Positions 51,868-61,589 of a stretch of 64,000 nucleotides of DNA are shown here, piece after piece; position 1 is the first letter of the stretch, and every line of letters begins with the position of its first letter. The notes beneath the pieces are model-generated. The model saw only the letters and a list, made by a program, of their open reading frames with translations, searched no databases and was not told the DNA's origin. Where the stretch lies: NCBI RefSeq assembly GCF_038396635.1, contig NZ_CP121687.1:124001-188000 (forward strand), read 5' to 3'. The stretch comes from Defluviitalea saccharophila. Lineage in GTDB: Bacteria > Bacillota > Clostridia > Lachnospirales > Defluviitaleaceae. The position numbers were made by a program, and so were the translations under genes.

Positions 51868-54789
51868 ATGGAATTAAATAGTGTAGTACATGGATTTAAG
51901 CTGATTGAGGAAAAGCAAGTTAAAGAACTTAATTCTACAGCTCGTATTTTTATCCATGAAAAAAGCGGCGCTAAATTATTACATTTAGAAAATGATGATG
52001 AAAATAAGGTATTTGCAATTACCTTTAGAACCCCGCCCGCTGATAGTACAGGACTGCCACATATATTAGAGCATTCTGTATTATGCGGTTCCAGAAAATT
52101 TCCCACTAAAGACCCCTTTGTAGAATTGGCCAAAGGCTCATTAAATACATATTTAAACGCTATGACTTTTCCGGATAAAACGATGTATCCAATTGCCAGT
52201 ACCAATGAAAAAGACTTTATGAACTTAATGGATGTATATCTCGATGCGGTATTTTATCCAAACATATATAAATATCCTGAAATACTTATGCAAGAAGGCT
52301 GGCATTATGAATTAGAGAATGAAGACGATGAACTGACTTATAAGGGAGTTGTTTATAATGAAATGAAAGGAGCTTTTTCATCTCCCGAAGCCATTCTTTT
52401 TAGAAAGATCCAAGAATCTGTATTGCCCGACACGCCTTATGGAGTAGAATCGGGAGGAGACCCGGAGTATATTCCGGATTTAACTTATGAGGATTTTCTT
52501 GCTTTTCACAAAAAATATTATCATCCTTCCAATAGCTTTATATATCTTTATGGCAATGGAAATTTAGAAGAGCAGCTTCAGTTCATCGATCAAGAATATC
52601 TCAGTAATTTTGACAAACAGGATATTGATTCTTCAATTCCGATCCAAGAATCTTTTGATAAAATAAAAGAGATCAATGTGGAATATCCTATATCCCCCGA
52701 AGAAGGAGAACAAGGGAAAACTTTTTTAAGTTTAAATTATGCCATAGACCGTTCTACAAATCCGGAAGTATATTTGGCTTTTCAAATTCTGGAGTATTTG
52801 CTTCTTGAGACCCCGGCTGCACCTCTTAAGAAAGCATTACTGGATGCCGGAATAGGAAAAGATGTTTTTGGAAGCTTTGACATGAGTATTCAGCAGCCTA
52901 TTTTTAGTATAGTAGTTAAAAATTCCGATAAAGAGAAAAAAGAATTATTTGAGAAGACAGTATATGAAACCTTAAATAAATTGGTCAATGAAGGAATTGA
53001 TAAGAAGCTCATTCAGGCTGCTGTGAACTCAAAGGAATTTACCCTTCGTGAAGCGGATTCAAGAAGCTATCCAAAAGGACTGATTTATGGGATTAAAGTG
53101 TTGGACAGTTGGCTCTATGATTCTGATCCTCTTATAAATCTTCAATATGAGCCCACGCTGGAAAAAATTAAAGAAAGCTTTACTTCTCCATATTTTGAAG
53201 AATTAATTAAAAAATATTTACTCAATAATACACACGGAACCATGCTCATTTTAAATCCTAAGAAAGGACTTTTAGAAGAAAGAACCAAAAAAGTAAAGCA
53301 AAAGCTCTCAGAATATAAAGCTAAGCTATCAGATGAAGAGATTAAAGAGCTAATCAAGCAAACGGAAAAATTAAGAGAAAGACAGATAACTCCCGATGAT
53401 CCAAAAGATATAGAAAAGATTCCTGTGCTATCCCTTGATGATATTAATAAGGAAGCAGAGAAACTGCCACAGTTAGAAAAGAAAGAAAACGATATAACAG
53501 TATTGTTCCATCCTTTATTTACAAATAAGATCACATATTTGAATCTATATTTTGATTTAAAGGTTTTAGAACAAAAGCTTATTCCCTATGCAGGTATGTT
53601 AGTTGGCATTTTAGGTAAAATGGATACCGAAAAGTATACTTATGCAGATTTAGCCAACGAAATCAATATCCATACCGGAGGCATTCATTTCTATGCAGAA
53701 ACTTATGGAATTAATGGAGACTCAAAGTCCTACGAAAGTAAATTTATTATAAAGACAAAGGCACTTACTGAAAAACTTCCACAACTCGTTGGATTGATTA
53801 AAGAAATTATTACTGCAACTTCCTTTGAAAATGAAAAACGACTTTTAGAGATTATTAGAGAAATGAAGTCTCGTATGGAGATGGCATTAAACAGCCAAGG
53901 ACATGTGGTTGTCTCTGATAGGCTTCTGGCGTATTTTTCAGAGAAAGGCCAGTTTGCTGAAATATTAAAAGGCTTCTCCTTCTATAAATTCGTAGAAGAT
54001 ATTGAAGAAAATTTTGAAGCCAAAAAGCAAGAGCTCATTGCGAATTTAAAAGAAGCTGCGAATCAGATTTTCAATGTGAATAACTTGTTCATTGGCGTAA
54101 CAGCCCAGGAAGAAGATTACGCTGAATTCCAAACACATATAAAAGAATTGCTTAATAACTTAAAGAACACACCTGTTACGAAGCAACAATATTCCTTTGA
54201 TTTATCCGTTAAAAATGAAGGATTAATGACTCAAAGTGATATTCAATATGTAGCAAAAGGTTATAATTTCTTAGAATTAGGATATTCTTATTCAGGAAGT
54301 TTGCAGGTATTAAAAACAATTATCGGCTTAGATTATCTTTGGAACAGAGTACGTGTTCAAGGCGGTGCCTATGGTGCATTCATTAGCTTTTCACGAAATG
54401 GCAATGTGTATTTCTCTTCCTATAGAGATCCTAATTTAAAAAAGACATTGCAGGTATACGATGAAGCAGGAAGTTATCTTGAAAAATTCGATGCCAATGA
54501 AAGAGAAATGACAAAGTACATTATAGGCACAATTAGCAAATATGATTTCCCGCTAAGTCCTTCCATGAAAGGAGAAAAGGCAGTATCTCAATATATCAGT
54601 AAAATCACTTATGAGGATGTTCAAAAAGAAAGAGATGAGATTTTAAGCACAAAAAGAGAAGATATTATAAACTGTAAAGAGATGATGGAAAAATTAGCTG
54701 GGCAGAATTATATTTGTGTTATGGGAAACAAAGATGTCATTAAAGAAAACAAAGACATCTTTGAACAATTGATTGATGTATTTAAATAA
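51868..54789 (+). CDS. M16C metallopeptidase (presequence protease-like)
   Basis: 973 residues, full length for M16C. The inverted zinc motif is HILEH (His65, Glu68, His69), with the distal Glu in YNEMKGAFSSPE and the C-terminal R/Y pair in LWNRVRVQGGAYGAF. Four M16 half-domains are enclosed by a helical hairpin around residues 460-545. It degrades unfolded peptides in a closed chamber; bacterial members are probably cytosolic. ATG 51868 follows AGGAGATG. Closed by a terminator. Confidence 0.94.
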   Translation: MELNSVVHGFKLIEEKQVKELNSTARIFIHEKSGAKLLHLENDDENKVFAITFRTPPADSTGLPHILEHSVLCGSRKFPTKDPFVELAKGSLNTYLNAMTFPDKTMYPIASTNEKDFMNLMDVYLDAVFYPNIYKYPEILMQEGWHYELENEDDELTYKGVVYNEMKGAFSSPEAILFRKIQESVLPDTPYGVESGGDPEYIPDLTYEDFLAFHKKYYHPSNSFIYLYGNGNLEEQLQFIDQEYLSNFDKQDIDSSIPIQESFDKIKEINVEYPISPEEGEQGKTFLSLNYAIDRSTNPEVYLAFQILEYLLLETPAAPLKKALLDAGIGKDVFGSFDMSIQQPIFSIVVKNSDKEKKELFEKTVYETLNKLVNEGIDKKLIQAAVNSKEFTLREADSRSYPKGLIYGIKVLDSWLYDSDPLINLQYEPTLEKIKESFTSPYFEELIKKYLLNNTHGTMLILNPKKGLLEERTKKVKQKLSEYKAKLSDEEIKELIKQTEKLRERQITPDDPKDIEKIPVLSLDDINKEAEKLPQLEKKENDITVLFHPLFTNKITYLNLYFDLKVLEQKLIPYAGMLVGILGKMDTEKYTYADLANEINIHTGGIHFYAETYGINGDSKSYESKFIIKTKALTEKLPQLVGLIKEIITATSFENEKRLLEIIREMKSRMEMALNSQGHVVVSDRLLAYFSEKGQFAEILKGFSFYKFVEDIEENFEAKKQELIANLKEAANQIFNVNNLFIGVTAQEEDYAEFQTHIKELLNNLKNTPVTKQQYSFDLSVKNEGLMTQSDIQYVAKGYNFLELGYSYSGSLQVLKTIIGLDYLWNRVRVQGGAYGAFISFSRNGNVYFSSYRDPNLKKTLQVYDEAGSYLEKFDANEREMTKYIIGTISKYDFPLSPSMKGEKAVSQYISKITYEDVQKERDEILSTKREDIINCKEMMEKLAGQNYICVMGNKDVIKENKDIFEQLIDVFK

Positions 54790-54795
54790 CTATGA

Positions 54796-54824
54796 AAGGT
54801 CTGCTTTGATGCAGGCTTTTCTTT
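54796..54824 (+). terminator. Terminator after M16C gene
   Basis: AAGGTCTGC / GCAGGCTTT stem with G-U pairs, six-base loop, then TCTTTTT. Confidence 0.75.
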
Positions 54825-54896
54825 TTGCATTTTTTTTGATACACTAAAATATGGCTGTATCAGTGCTTTAAATCATAGTTGAGATGGAGGCATAAA

Positions 54897-55460
54897 ATGG
54901 CAAAGGTAATACAAGAAGCAGACTACATAAAGAAGAGAAAACTTAAATATTTTATTCGTACATCAATCAGTTTAGGTATTATGCTGGGAATATTTATTTC
55001 AGGGCTTATTTTAACTAAGACCAGAAATAATTTATTTACTCTGGTTGCTATATTGTGTACATTGGCTGTAGCTCAATATGGCGTTCAATACATTTCCATT
55101 ATTCCGTATAAAGATGGAAGTTTAGAGGTTGCTAAACAGCTTGAAAGCCTCTCTCATGCTTATGTTGTTTGGAACAGTGCTTTATTTGGAGATCAGAAGG
55201 GTATGGCTTTTTTCGATCATGTGCTTTTTAGCGATACTCATATTTACTGTATTATGGATGAAGAATATAAAAATTATAATAAAAATATTGAAAATATGAA
55301 GAGAATTGTAGAGCAGAAAGGGCTTAAAGATAATATAGTATTTATCCAAAGAACAAAAGGTGAGCTTAATCAGCTGCTAAAATACCTAGAAAATAAAGAA
55401 GTAAAAGATTTAGAAAGCCAAAAGGAATTTATAGATGCCCTAAAAACCGCGGCAATATAA
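54897..55460 (+). CDS. Two-helix membrane protein, unknown function
   Basis: 187 residues from ATG 54897 (GATGGAGG upstream; ATG 54879 lacks a site). A basic N-terminus (KKRKLKYFIR), two membrane helices (about 25-45 and 50-70) and a soluble alpha/beta C-terminal domain (EVAKQLESLSHAYVVWNSALFG, HIYCIMDEEYKNY, NIVFIQRTKGEL). I do not recognise the family. The C-terminal part probably faces the cytoplasm. Confidence 0.75.
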   Translation: MAKVIQEADYIKKRKLKYFIRTSISLGIMLGIFISGLILTKTRNNLFTLVAILCTLAVAQYGVQYISIIPYKDGSLEVAKQLESLSHAYVVWNSALFGDQKGMAFFDHVLFSDTHIYCIMDEEYKNYNKNIENMKRIVEQKGLKDNIVFIQRTKGELNQLLKYLENKEVKDLESQKEFIDALKTAAI

Positions 55461-55570
55461 TATCAATTTGATTAAAATTATTTTTTATTTCATGATAGTT
55501 GTTCCAATTAGGTTACTATTGTGATATTATTAACATGGAATATATTTCAAAAAAGGATGGAGGAATATTA

Positions 55571-57091
55571 ATGAAACTGAAAAAAAGCTTTTCTATAGTA
55601 GTGGCTGTGATTATGCTTGTATCTCTGCTAACGGGGTGCAGCAGTGCAGAATGGGGCTTCTATAATCTTTCACAAGAGGTAAATGCCTTAAAAAAATATC
55701 AAGTCACTGGAGAAATGAGTCTTTCTTTAGACAATATTAGTCCGGAATTAGTACGAGTACCTTCAGAACAATTTTCCTTAGTACAATCAATAGTTAATAA
55801 GTATAACCTTGTTATTGATTGTAAAGTAGACAGTGTAGCCTCAAAATTGAATTTTACATATTACATCAAAGATAAAAATACAGCAGAACAAAAAGAAATT
55901 ATAAAATTACAAAGTGATGGCAATAAAGTTTACATAAAAGTGGACGAATTATTTAATTTTATTAAAAGCTTCGGAAATGAAGAAGTGAATCGTAGTATTG
56001 ATCAGATATATGCAAATGTGCAATATTTTAGCATCGACAGGCAAGAAATGAAAGAAATCCTTACAGAGGCCTATAACAATGAGGCATTAGCGGAAAAAAT
56101 GTGTGAAATATATTTTGATTTTGGTTCACTTAGAGAACAAAATAAAGCATGGCAGGATTTATATAAAGGTTTAATGGAAAACGTATATGATGAATACGAA
56201 ATGGGTATTGTTAAAGAAGATAATAATAAATATACCGTTTCTCTTACATTGCAAGATTCTGTAAATGTGTTTGCTTCTTTTGCTCAGTATTCAATTGATC
56301 ATATTGAAGAAATAGGCACTTACTTAAAAGAATCAATAGCTAATTTGAATGATGCTCAAAAACAGCTCTTAAACGTATATGCATTAGATGCTGATAGCTT
56401 TAATAGTTCTATAGACCGTATGGTTCAAAATGTTACAGAGAATAAAGAACTCTATAAATATCAAATTGATTTAGCAACGTTAGCTATGCAAAATCCTTCA
56501 TTTAATAGTATATGGGAAGGAACTCAATTAGAGTATTCCTTTGAAAAAACAAAAGACAATGTATATGTTTCAAACGTGAATGGAAAAATTAATTATAACG
56601 ATTCTATAACTGAAAAAAATATATTTAAGGGTTCATTTACAATTAAAGAAACAATTAAAGAAATTGATTCTGTTCCTATGGAAGTGCCCACAGGGAATGT
56701 ATTGACGTTGAGGGAAATAGTAGAAATAGAGAAAGCTTTTAAAGAAGCTTATATCATGGATGCAGATAAAGCAATTCATTTAAGTGTTGACTTAGACAAC
56801 GGCTATTATATATCAAGTTATAATGAAGAAAAGCTAGAAGAAGGAAAGCTTAATATAAAAGTTATTGACTCTACTTCATATCTTCCATTAAGAGATATAG
56901 GCAATGTATTAGGAGAAAATATTCAGTGGGATGCAGCAAAGAAACAGCCATATGTCCATTATAAGGGTACTGCGGTTTATTTAAATGCTAGAGTAATTGG
57001 CGGCACTTCATATATTCCTTCAAGAGAGTTTTCAAAATTAGGTTATCAGGTTATATGGGATGCAAAGTCCAATATTGTTCATATTCAGTAG
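55571..57091 (+). CDS. Lipoprotein with C-terminal copper amine oxidase-N-like (stalk) domains
   Basis: 506 residues from ATG 55571 (GGATGGAGG upstream); earlier in-frame ATGs have no site. The lipobox is SLLTGC. A long mixed region (30-410) of unknown type is followed by two short beta modules of the copper_amine_oxidN1 kind (SYLPLRDIGNVLGENIQWDA and SYIPSREFSKLGYQVIWDA). These modules are common wall-associated stalks in Clostridia and are not oxidases. An extracellular binding or structural role is likely; ligand unknown. Confidence 0.88.
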   Translation: MKLKKSFSIVVAVIMLVSLLTGCSSAEWGFYNLSQEVNALKKYQVTGEMSLSLDNISPELVRVPSEQFSLVQSIVNKYNLVIDCKVDSVASKLNFTYYIKDKNTAEQKEIIKLQSDGNKVYIKVDELFNFIKSFGNEEVNRSIDQIYANVQYFSIDRQEMKEILTEAYNNEALAEKMCEIYFDFGSLREQNKAWQDLYKGLMENVYDEYEMGIVKEDNNKYTVSLTLQDSVNVFASFAQYSIDHIEEIGTYLKESIANLNDAQKQLLNVYALDADSFNSSIDRMVQNVTENKELYKYQIDLATLAMQNPSFNSIWEGTQLEYSFEKTKDNVYVSNVNGKINYNDSITEKNIFKGSFTIKETIKEIDSVPMEVPTGNVLTLREIVEIEKAFKEAYIMDADKAIHLSVDLDNGYYISSYNEEKLEEGKLNIKVIDSTSYLPLRDIGNVLGENIQWDAAKKQPYVHYKGTAVYLNARVIGGTSYIPSREFSKLGYQVIWDAKSNIVHIQ

Positions 57092-57100
57092 TATGATACC

Positions 57101-57136
57101 TATAAGAAAATCGCCTGTTCAGGCGATTTTCTTATA
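57101..57136 (+). terminator. Terminator after stalk-domain lipoprotein gene
   Basis: Perfect 17-base inverted repeat (TATAAGAAAATCGCCTG and its complement) around TT, able to work in both directions. Confidence 0.9.
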
Positions 57137-57166
57137 GTAAAGATTATTAAAGATAAAGGTGAGCAG

Positions 57167-58147
57167 ATGAAAGAAATACAAATCACACAGAATGATGCAA
57201 ATCAACGATTGGATAAGTTTTTAATGAAATATATGAATCAAAGTTCAAAAGGATTTATATACAAAATGCTTAGAAAAAAACGAATTAAATATAATGGCAA
57301 AAAAGGAGAAGGAAATGAAAAACTTCAAATAGGAGATACCATTCAATTGTATTTAGCTGACGAAACAATCAATCAGTTTCGTGCACTTAAAGATGTAAAT
57401 AAAGTCAGTAGAACTTTTTCTATTATATTTGAAGATGAGCAGATATTATTGTGCAATAAACCTTTAGGGCTTTTGGTGCATCCGGATCAAAACAATAATC
57501 AAAATACATTAGCCGATGAAATACTGTCTTATTTAGTGGAGCAAGGAGAATATAACCCTCATGAGACTGCGGGTTTTACTCCTGCAGTCTGTAATCGTTT
57601 AGACAGAAATACCAGCGGTATCATTATAGCAGGTAAGACCTTAAATGCCCTTCAAGCCATGAATCAAATGATTAAAGAAAATAAAATACAAAAGTATTAT
57701 TTAACCATTGTAAAAGGCACTATCAAAACCCCTGGAGTTTTAAAAGGCTATCATAAGAAAAATCAAAAAACAAATGAAGTCGAAATCCTTGATGAATACG
57801 AAGAGGGAAGCAAATATGTGGAAACCCATTTCACTCCCATAGTAAACAATTCCGATTATACTCTTTTAGAAATACAATTGATTACAGGAAGATCCCATCA
57901 AATTCGTGCCCATCTTTCTAAAATAAACCATCCGATTATTGGAGACAGTAAATATGGAGATATTAAGGTAAATGATTATTTTAAATCAAAATATGGTTTA
58001 AAGCATCAGTTTTTACATGCCTATAAAATAAAGTTTGCAGAATGCCCTGAAGATTTTGGTTACCTGGAAAATCGCAGCTTTAAAGCAGAACTGCCAGATA
58101 TATATAAAAAAATTTGCACTAAAGAAAAATTGGAAATTAAATTTTAA
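57167..58147 (+). CDS. RluC/RluD-family pseudouridine synthase
   Basis: 326 residues. An S4 domain (residues 12-70; QRLDKFLMKYM ... YKMLRKKRIKYNGKK) precedes the catalytic domain with CNRLDRNTSGIIIAGKT (catalytic Asp in RLD), LLVHPD and the late GRSHQIRAHLSKINHPIIGDSKYG. It isomerises specific uridines, most likely in 23S rRNA. ATG 57167 follows AAGGTGAGC. Full length. Confidence 0.93.
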   Translation: MKEIQITQNDANQRLDKFLMKYMNQSSKGFIYKMLRKKRIKYNGKKGEGNEKLQIGDTIQLYLADETINQFRALKDVNKVSRTFSIIFEDEQILLCNKPLGLLVHPDQNNNQNTLADEILSYLVEQGEYNPHETAGFTPAVCNRLDRNTSGIIIAGKTLNALQAMNQMIKENKIQKYYLTIVKGTIKTPGVLKGYHKKNQKTNEVEILDEYEEGSKYVETHFTPIVNNSDYTLLEIQLITGRSHQIRAHLSKINHPIIGDSKYGDIKVNDYFKSKYGLKHQFLHAYKIKFAECPEDFGYLENRSFKAELPDIYKKICTKEKLEIKF

Positions 58148-58161
58148 GAATTATGTGATTA

Positions 58162-58196
58162 TAACTAAAGGGTGAACGATGTTAACCCTTTAGTTA
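58162..58196. terminator. Bidirectional terminator between pseudouridine synthase and helical-repeat gene
   Basis: TAACTAAAGGGT / ACCCTTTAGTTA, 12-base perfect arms, 11-base loop; overlaps the minus-gene stop. Confidence 0.8.
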
Positions 58197-59375
58197 TGCC
58201 GGATAATTTTTAACAAAAAAGTAATTTTCAATTTCTAACGGAGTTTTGCCTGACAACTCTAAACAATTTTTACATTCTTCTTTAAGATCTTCTAAAAGAT
58301 AATAGTGTGCTGCCTGTTCATAGTATCCTATCTCTTTTAAGACAGCGGCAGTTTCTGAAGATTTCGTCAGCAATTTTGCCAACTGGGCAGCATATTCAAA
58401 CATATTTTCTTCTTTAAAATATTGGATACCTTCTTCGATTGTGTGGGTTTCCTCGAAAATCCATAGTATTTTTTCATAGTTTTTCTTTTCTTTATAATAT
58501 GAAAGCAAAAGAGAATATAAATCGTGTTCTTTTGCAATTTTTATTGCCTCTGCTTCCTTATCATTCTTCAAATACAGGTACAACGCTTCTTCCCATTTTT
58601 CTTGTTGTGTCAGCAATCGAGCGGCATTGTCAATATCTTGTATCTTCATATACAGTGAAAAGGCTTTGGAGGTATCCAATTTTTCATAATAATAGGCAGC
58701 TTTATTCATTTCATTTTGATCCAGGGCTTGTCTTACCAATTGTTCATAAAGAATTTTAGAAGTTTTCTCATCCTTTATTTCTTCTGAAAGATTCAAAGCT
58801 TTTTCCAAGGCATTGATCCGTATAAATAGCTTAATGGCTTCTTCATAATTTCGTTTAGTGTATAATTCATCTCCTATTTGTTCAATCTTATTATAATATT
58901 TATTCTTTACTTCTTCAGAAGCCATCTGTTCTATACATTCTATTGCTCTAAGCCACTGCATAGATTTTATGTAACAATTAGCGGCTTTATCCCAGATATG
59001 CTCTTGCTTATATAAGGATGCGGCTTTAATCGGATTAAAATAGGAATACATATGGGCAGCTTTAATAAGCTCTCCTTCCTTTTCGCAAAGAGGAGCACCC
59101 AATTCATACAGTTCATAGATCTCTGCAGTTTGCATGGCTTCATATATTTGATTATTTTTGACTTGATACATGAATACTTGTTTATAATCATGAAGACGAC
59201 GGCTGATTTCTATGACTTTTTCATAATTGTTTAGCAGAATATATTTTTTTCTAGCTATTCTATATATGGATTTCTCTTCCAGATAAGAAGCTTGATCTTC
59301 TAATTCCATAGATAAATAATGAAAGATTTCCTGAACAAATGCATAAAGTCTTTTTATCCAATTAGTACCAATCAT
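58194..59375 (-). CDS. Alpha-helical repeat (TPR-like solenoid) protein
   Basis: 393 residues from ATG 59375 (AAGGGGGAA upstream). Nearly the whole protein is helical hairpins of about 30-35 residues with TPR-like spacing, for example KAANCYIKSMQWLRAIECIEQM, EEAIKLFIRINALEKALNLSEE, KAAYYYEKLDTSKAFSLYMK and EEALYLYLKNDKEAEAIKIAKEH. About ten repeats can be seen. No catalytic motif, signal peptide or membrane helix; probably a cytosolic scaffold for protein partners. Divergent from recU. Confidence 0.82.
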   Translation of the reverse strand: MIGTNWIKRLYAFVQEIFHYLSMELEDQASYLEEKSIYRIARKKYILLNNYEKVIEISRRLHDYKQVFMYQVKNNQIYEAMQTAEIYELYELGAPLCEKEGELIKAAHMYSYFNPIKAASLYKQEHIWDKAANCYIKSMQWLRAIECIEQMASEEVKNKYYNKIEQIGDELYTKRNYEEAIKLFIRINALEKALNLSEEIKDEKTSKILYEQLVRQALDQNEMNKAAYYYEKLDTSKAFSLYMKIQDIDNAARLLTQQEKWEEALYLYLKNDKEAEAIKIAKEHDLYSLLLSYYKEKKNYEKILWIFEETHTIEEGIQYFKEENMFEYAAQLAKLLTKSSETAAVLKEIGYYEQAAHYYLLEDLKEECKNCLELSGKTPLEIENYFFVKNYPA

Positions 59376-59484
59376 TACATATTCCCCCTTACAGTATTAA
59401 GTATAATACATTTTTACAAAATACTCAATGAATAGATTAAAGATTTATGATAATATAGTAAAAAAAGATATTTGGAGTGTTTTT

Positions 59485-60036
59485 ATGGGATATTGGAATA
59501 CCAGAGGTTTAAGAGGAAGTACGTTAGAAGAACTTATAAATTATACCAATGAAAGCTATAGGGCAAAGGGGTTGGCAGTGATCCAGAAAGTACCTACGCC
59601 GATTAAACCGATTCAAATAGATCAAAAAAGCAGAACCATCACTTTGGCATACTTTGACCAAAAAAGTACGGTAGATTATATTGGAGTCGTACAAAGCATC
59701 CCAATATGTTTTGATGCAAAAGAGACAAGCAAGAAAAGTCTGCCGATACAAAATATCCATCCTCATCAAATTCTTTTCATGGAAGATTTTCAAAAACAGG
59801 AGGGAGTAGCCTTTCTGCTGGTTTATTTTATAGAATACAATCAGTATTTTATGCTGCCCTTTGAAATATTAAAGAAATATTGGGATAGGGCTCAGGAAGG
59901 GGGAAGAAAATCTATTCCTTATGATGCCTTTCCAAAAGATTTAGAAATATACAGTAAAGGCGGAGCATATATTCATTACCTTGAAGCATTAAACACATAT
60001 CTTGTAAGAAAAAAGTATGACAGGAATAAATATTAA
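59485..60036 (+). CDS. recU: Holliday junction resolvase RecU
   Basis: 183 residues from ATG 59485 (TTGGAGTG upstream; in-frame ATG 59428 would add 19 residues without a site). Recognised from NTRGLRGSTLEELINYTNESYR, VIQKVPTPIKP, the nuclease core STVDYIGVVQ and CFDAKET, IHPHQILFMEDF and GGRKSIPYDAF. It cuts four-way junctions left by recombination and replaces RuvC in Firmicutes; RuvAB is at 8889. No SOS box was seen upstream. Confidence 0.93.
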   Translation: MGYWNTRGLRGSTLEELINYTNESYRAKGLAVIQKVPTPIKPIQIDQKSRTITLAYFDQKSTVDYIGVVQSIPICFDAKETSKKSLPIQNIHPHQILFMEDFQKQEGVAFLLVYFIEYNQYFMLPFEILKKYWDRAQEGGRKSIPYDAFPKDLEIYSKGGAYIHYLEALNTYLVRKKYDRNKY

Positions 60037-60075
60037 TAAAAATGGAAAAGATATCATATGAAGGAAGGGATTTGT

Positions 60076-61350
60076 GTGAAATCAAAACTTTTTCATATGA
60101 TAATTTTCGTGTGTTTACTATTAACAAGCTGCAATGCATCAGAAAAAAGTAAAGCTCCTATTGCTTCTGAGGAAGAAAAAGAAGTATCAGCAGCTCAGGC
60201 CATTATTGAAAAAACAGAGTATAAACTTTATAGAAATATATCAAGACCCCTCAGCTTATATGAACCAAAAGAAGGCTGCTATTTAGGGGCATATATTTTA
60301 TCTAATTCCGATATAAATTTCGATATTGAAACCTTTGAAAAAATTACAGAAACCAGTCACGGAATCTATTTAAGAAATATGAAATTAGGAGCGATTTTTC
60401 CTATTGATTGGGTTTTGGAGTGTACATCTCGTATGAAGACTCCATATATTATTTTACAGCCTCCATCAGAAGATTTTCCCTATCAAGATTATTTATTGGA
60501 AGAAACCGCAAAAGAATTCGGATACTATTTTATTCCGATGTTTGTTCAATTTTATCCTAATCCCCATCAATACGATAATCCTCAGGCATATAAAGACTTT
60601 TTTATAAAGGCAAGAAACATATTTAAGGAATATGCCCCCAACGTAGCTTTCATATGGAGTGTTAATCTGGAAAATTGTGAAGACAGTTTAATATACTATC
60701 CCGGAGATGAAGCAGTAGATTGGGTGGGGATCGATGTATATGATCTGATTTATACCAATAACGAAAAGAATGATCAAAATTTATTTGAAGATATCGATTT
60801 TGTGTATTATTCCTTTCAAGGCAAAAAGCCTATGATGATTTCACAGTTAGGAATATCCCACTATTCGAATAAAGATCATGGGTACTACATAGATGAAGCG
60901 GCAAATAAAATTAGTGCTTTTTACAATACAATAAGAAATCAGTATCCTCAAATTAAAGGAATAAACTATATGGATTTTAACAACATTGAGGCGGCTCCTA
61001 ATGATATGGGACAAGATAATTTTAAGATTACCAGTCAGGAGCAGCTGACAGAAGCTTATAAAAATGCTTTGAAGTATACCTATTTTATTGATTCTCTTGA
61101 TATTCAAAGTTCATCTTCCGTTGAGGAGCAGTGGATTGTTAGCTTTTATCCTATTTATAAACAAAATGACAAAATCTATGTTTCCGAGAAGGTCATTAAA
61201 TATGAGTGGGAGGATCTAGGTATAATGAATCAGGAAGAAAAGCCAATCTGGGTGAATGATGATGCATATTATTCATTAGAAAACATCATACAAAACAGTA
61301 GCTTAAATATGCAGATTGATTTTGAAAGCAATAAAATAAAAATTCAATAA
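60076..61350 (+). CDS. GH26-like lipoprotein, catalytic acids apparently lost
   Basis: 424 residues from GTG 60076 (AAGGAAGGGA upstream; ATG 60058 precedes that site). The lipobox is CLLLTSC. A TIM-barrel region of GH26 (mannanase) type is suggested by AYKDFFIKARNIFKEYAPNVAFIWSVN, YYPGDEAVDWVGIDVYDL and KKPMMISQLG. At the acid/base position the sequence is FYPNPHQ (Asn162 region) instead of His-Glu, and at the nucleophile position it reads SQLG (Gln257) where Glu is expected. Residues 340-424 form an extra domain. It is likely a carbohydrate-binding or structural surface protein rather than an enzyme. Confidence 0.7.
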   Translation: MKSKLFHMIIFVCLLLTSCNASEKSKAPIASEEEKEVSAAQAIIEKTEYKLYRNISRPLSLYEPKEGCYLGAYILSNSDINFDIETFEKITETSHGIYLRNMKLGAIFPIDWVLECTSRMKTPYIILQPPSEDFPYQDYLLEETAKEFGYYFIPMFVQFYPNPHQYDNPQAYKDFFIKARNIFKEYAPNVAFIWSVNLENCEDSLIYYPGDEAVDWVGIDVYDLIYTNNEKNDQNLFEDIDFVYYSFQGKKPMMISQLGISHYSNKDHGYYIDEAANKISAFYNTIRNQYPQIKGINYMDFNNIEAAPNDMGQDNFKITSQEQLTEAYKNALKYTYFIDSLDIQSSSSVEEQWIVSFYPIYKQNDKIYVSEKVIKYEWEDLGIMNQEEKPIWVNDDAYYSLENIIQNSSLNMQIDFESNKIKIQ

Positions 61351-61392
61351 AAAGATATATAAGGAAGCAATCTTCTTTATATATCTTTTTTG
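61351..61392 (+). terminator. Terminator after GH26-like gene
   Basis: AAAAGATATATAA.GGAAG / CTTCTTTATATATCTTTT long A/T-rich stem, then T run. The following 61393-61589 is AT-rich with no gene seen; a TATAAT at 61543 may be the udk -10. Confidence 0.75.
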
Positions 61393-61589
61393 TGGAAGAA
61401 ATTTCTAAATTACTTTCTCAAATGTTTCTATTCCTTGCATATACGACATTTAGCAAAATCAAGTGCTATTTTTGCATTCTTTGTGTGACAAATAATCTTG
61501 ATTCATGTAAATAAATATCTTTTAATGTAGAAAAAATTTTTATATAATATATAAAGCATTTAAATCATAAAACTATGAGGAGAGAAATT

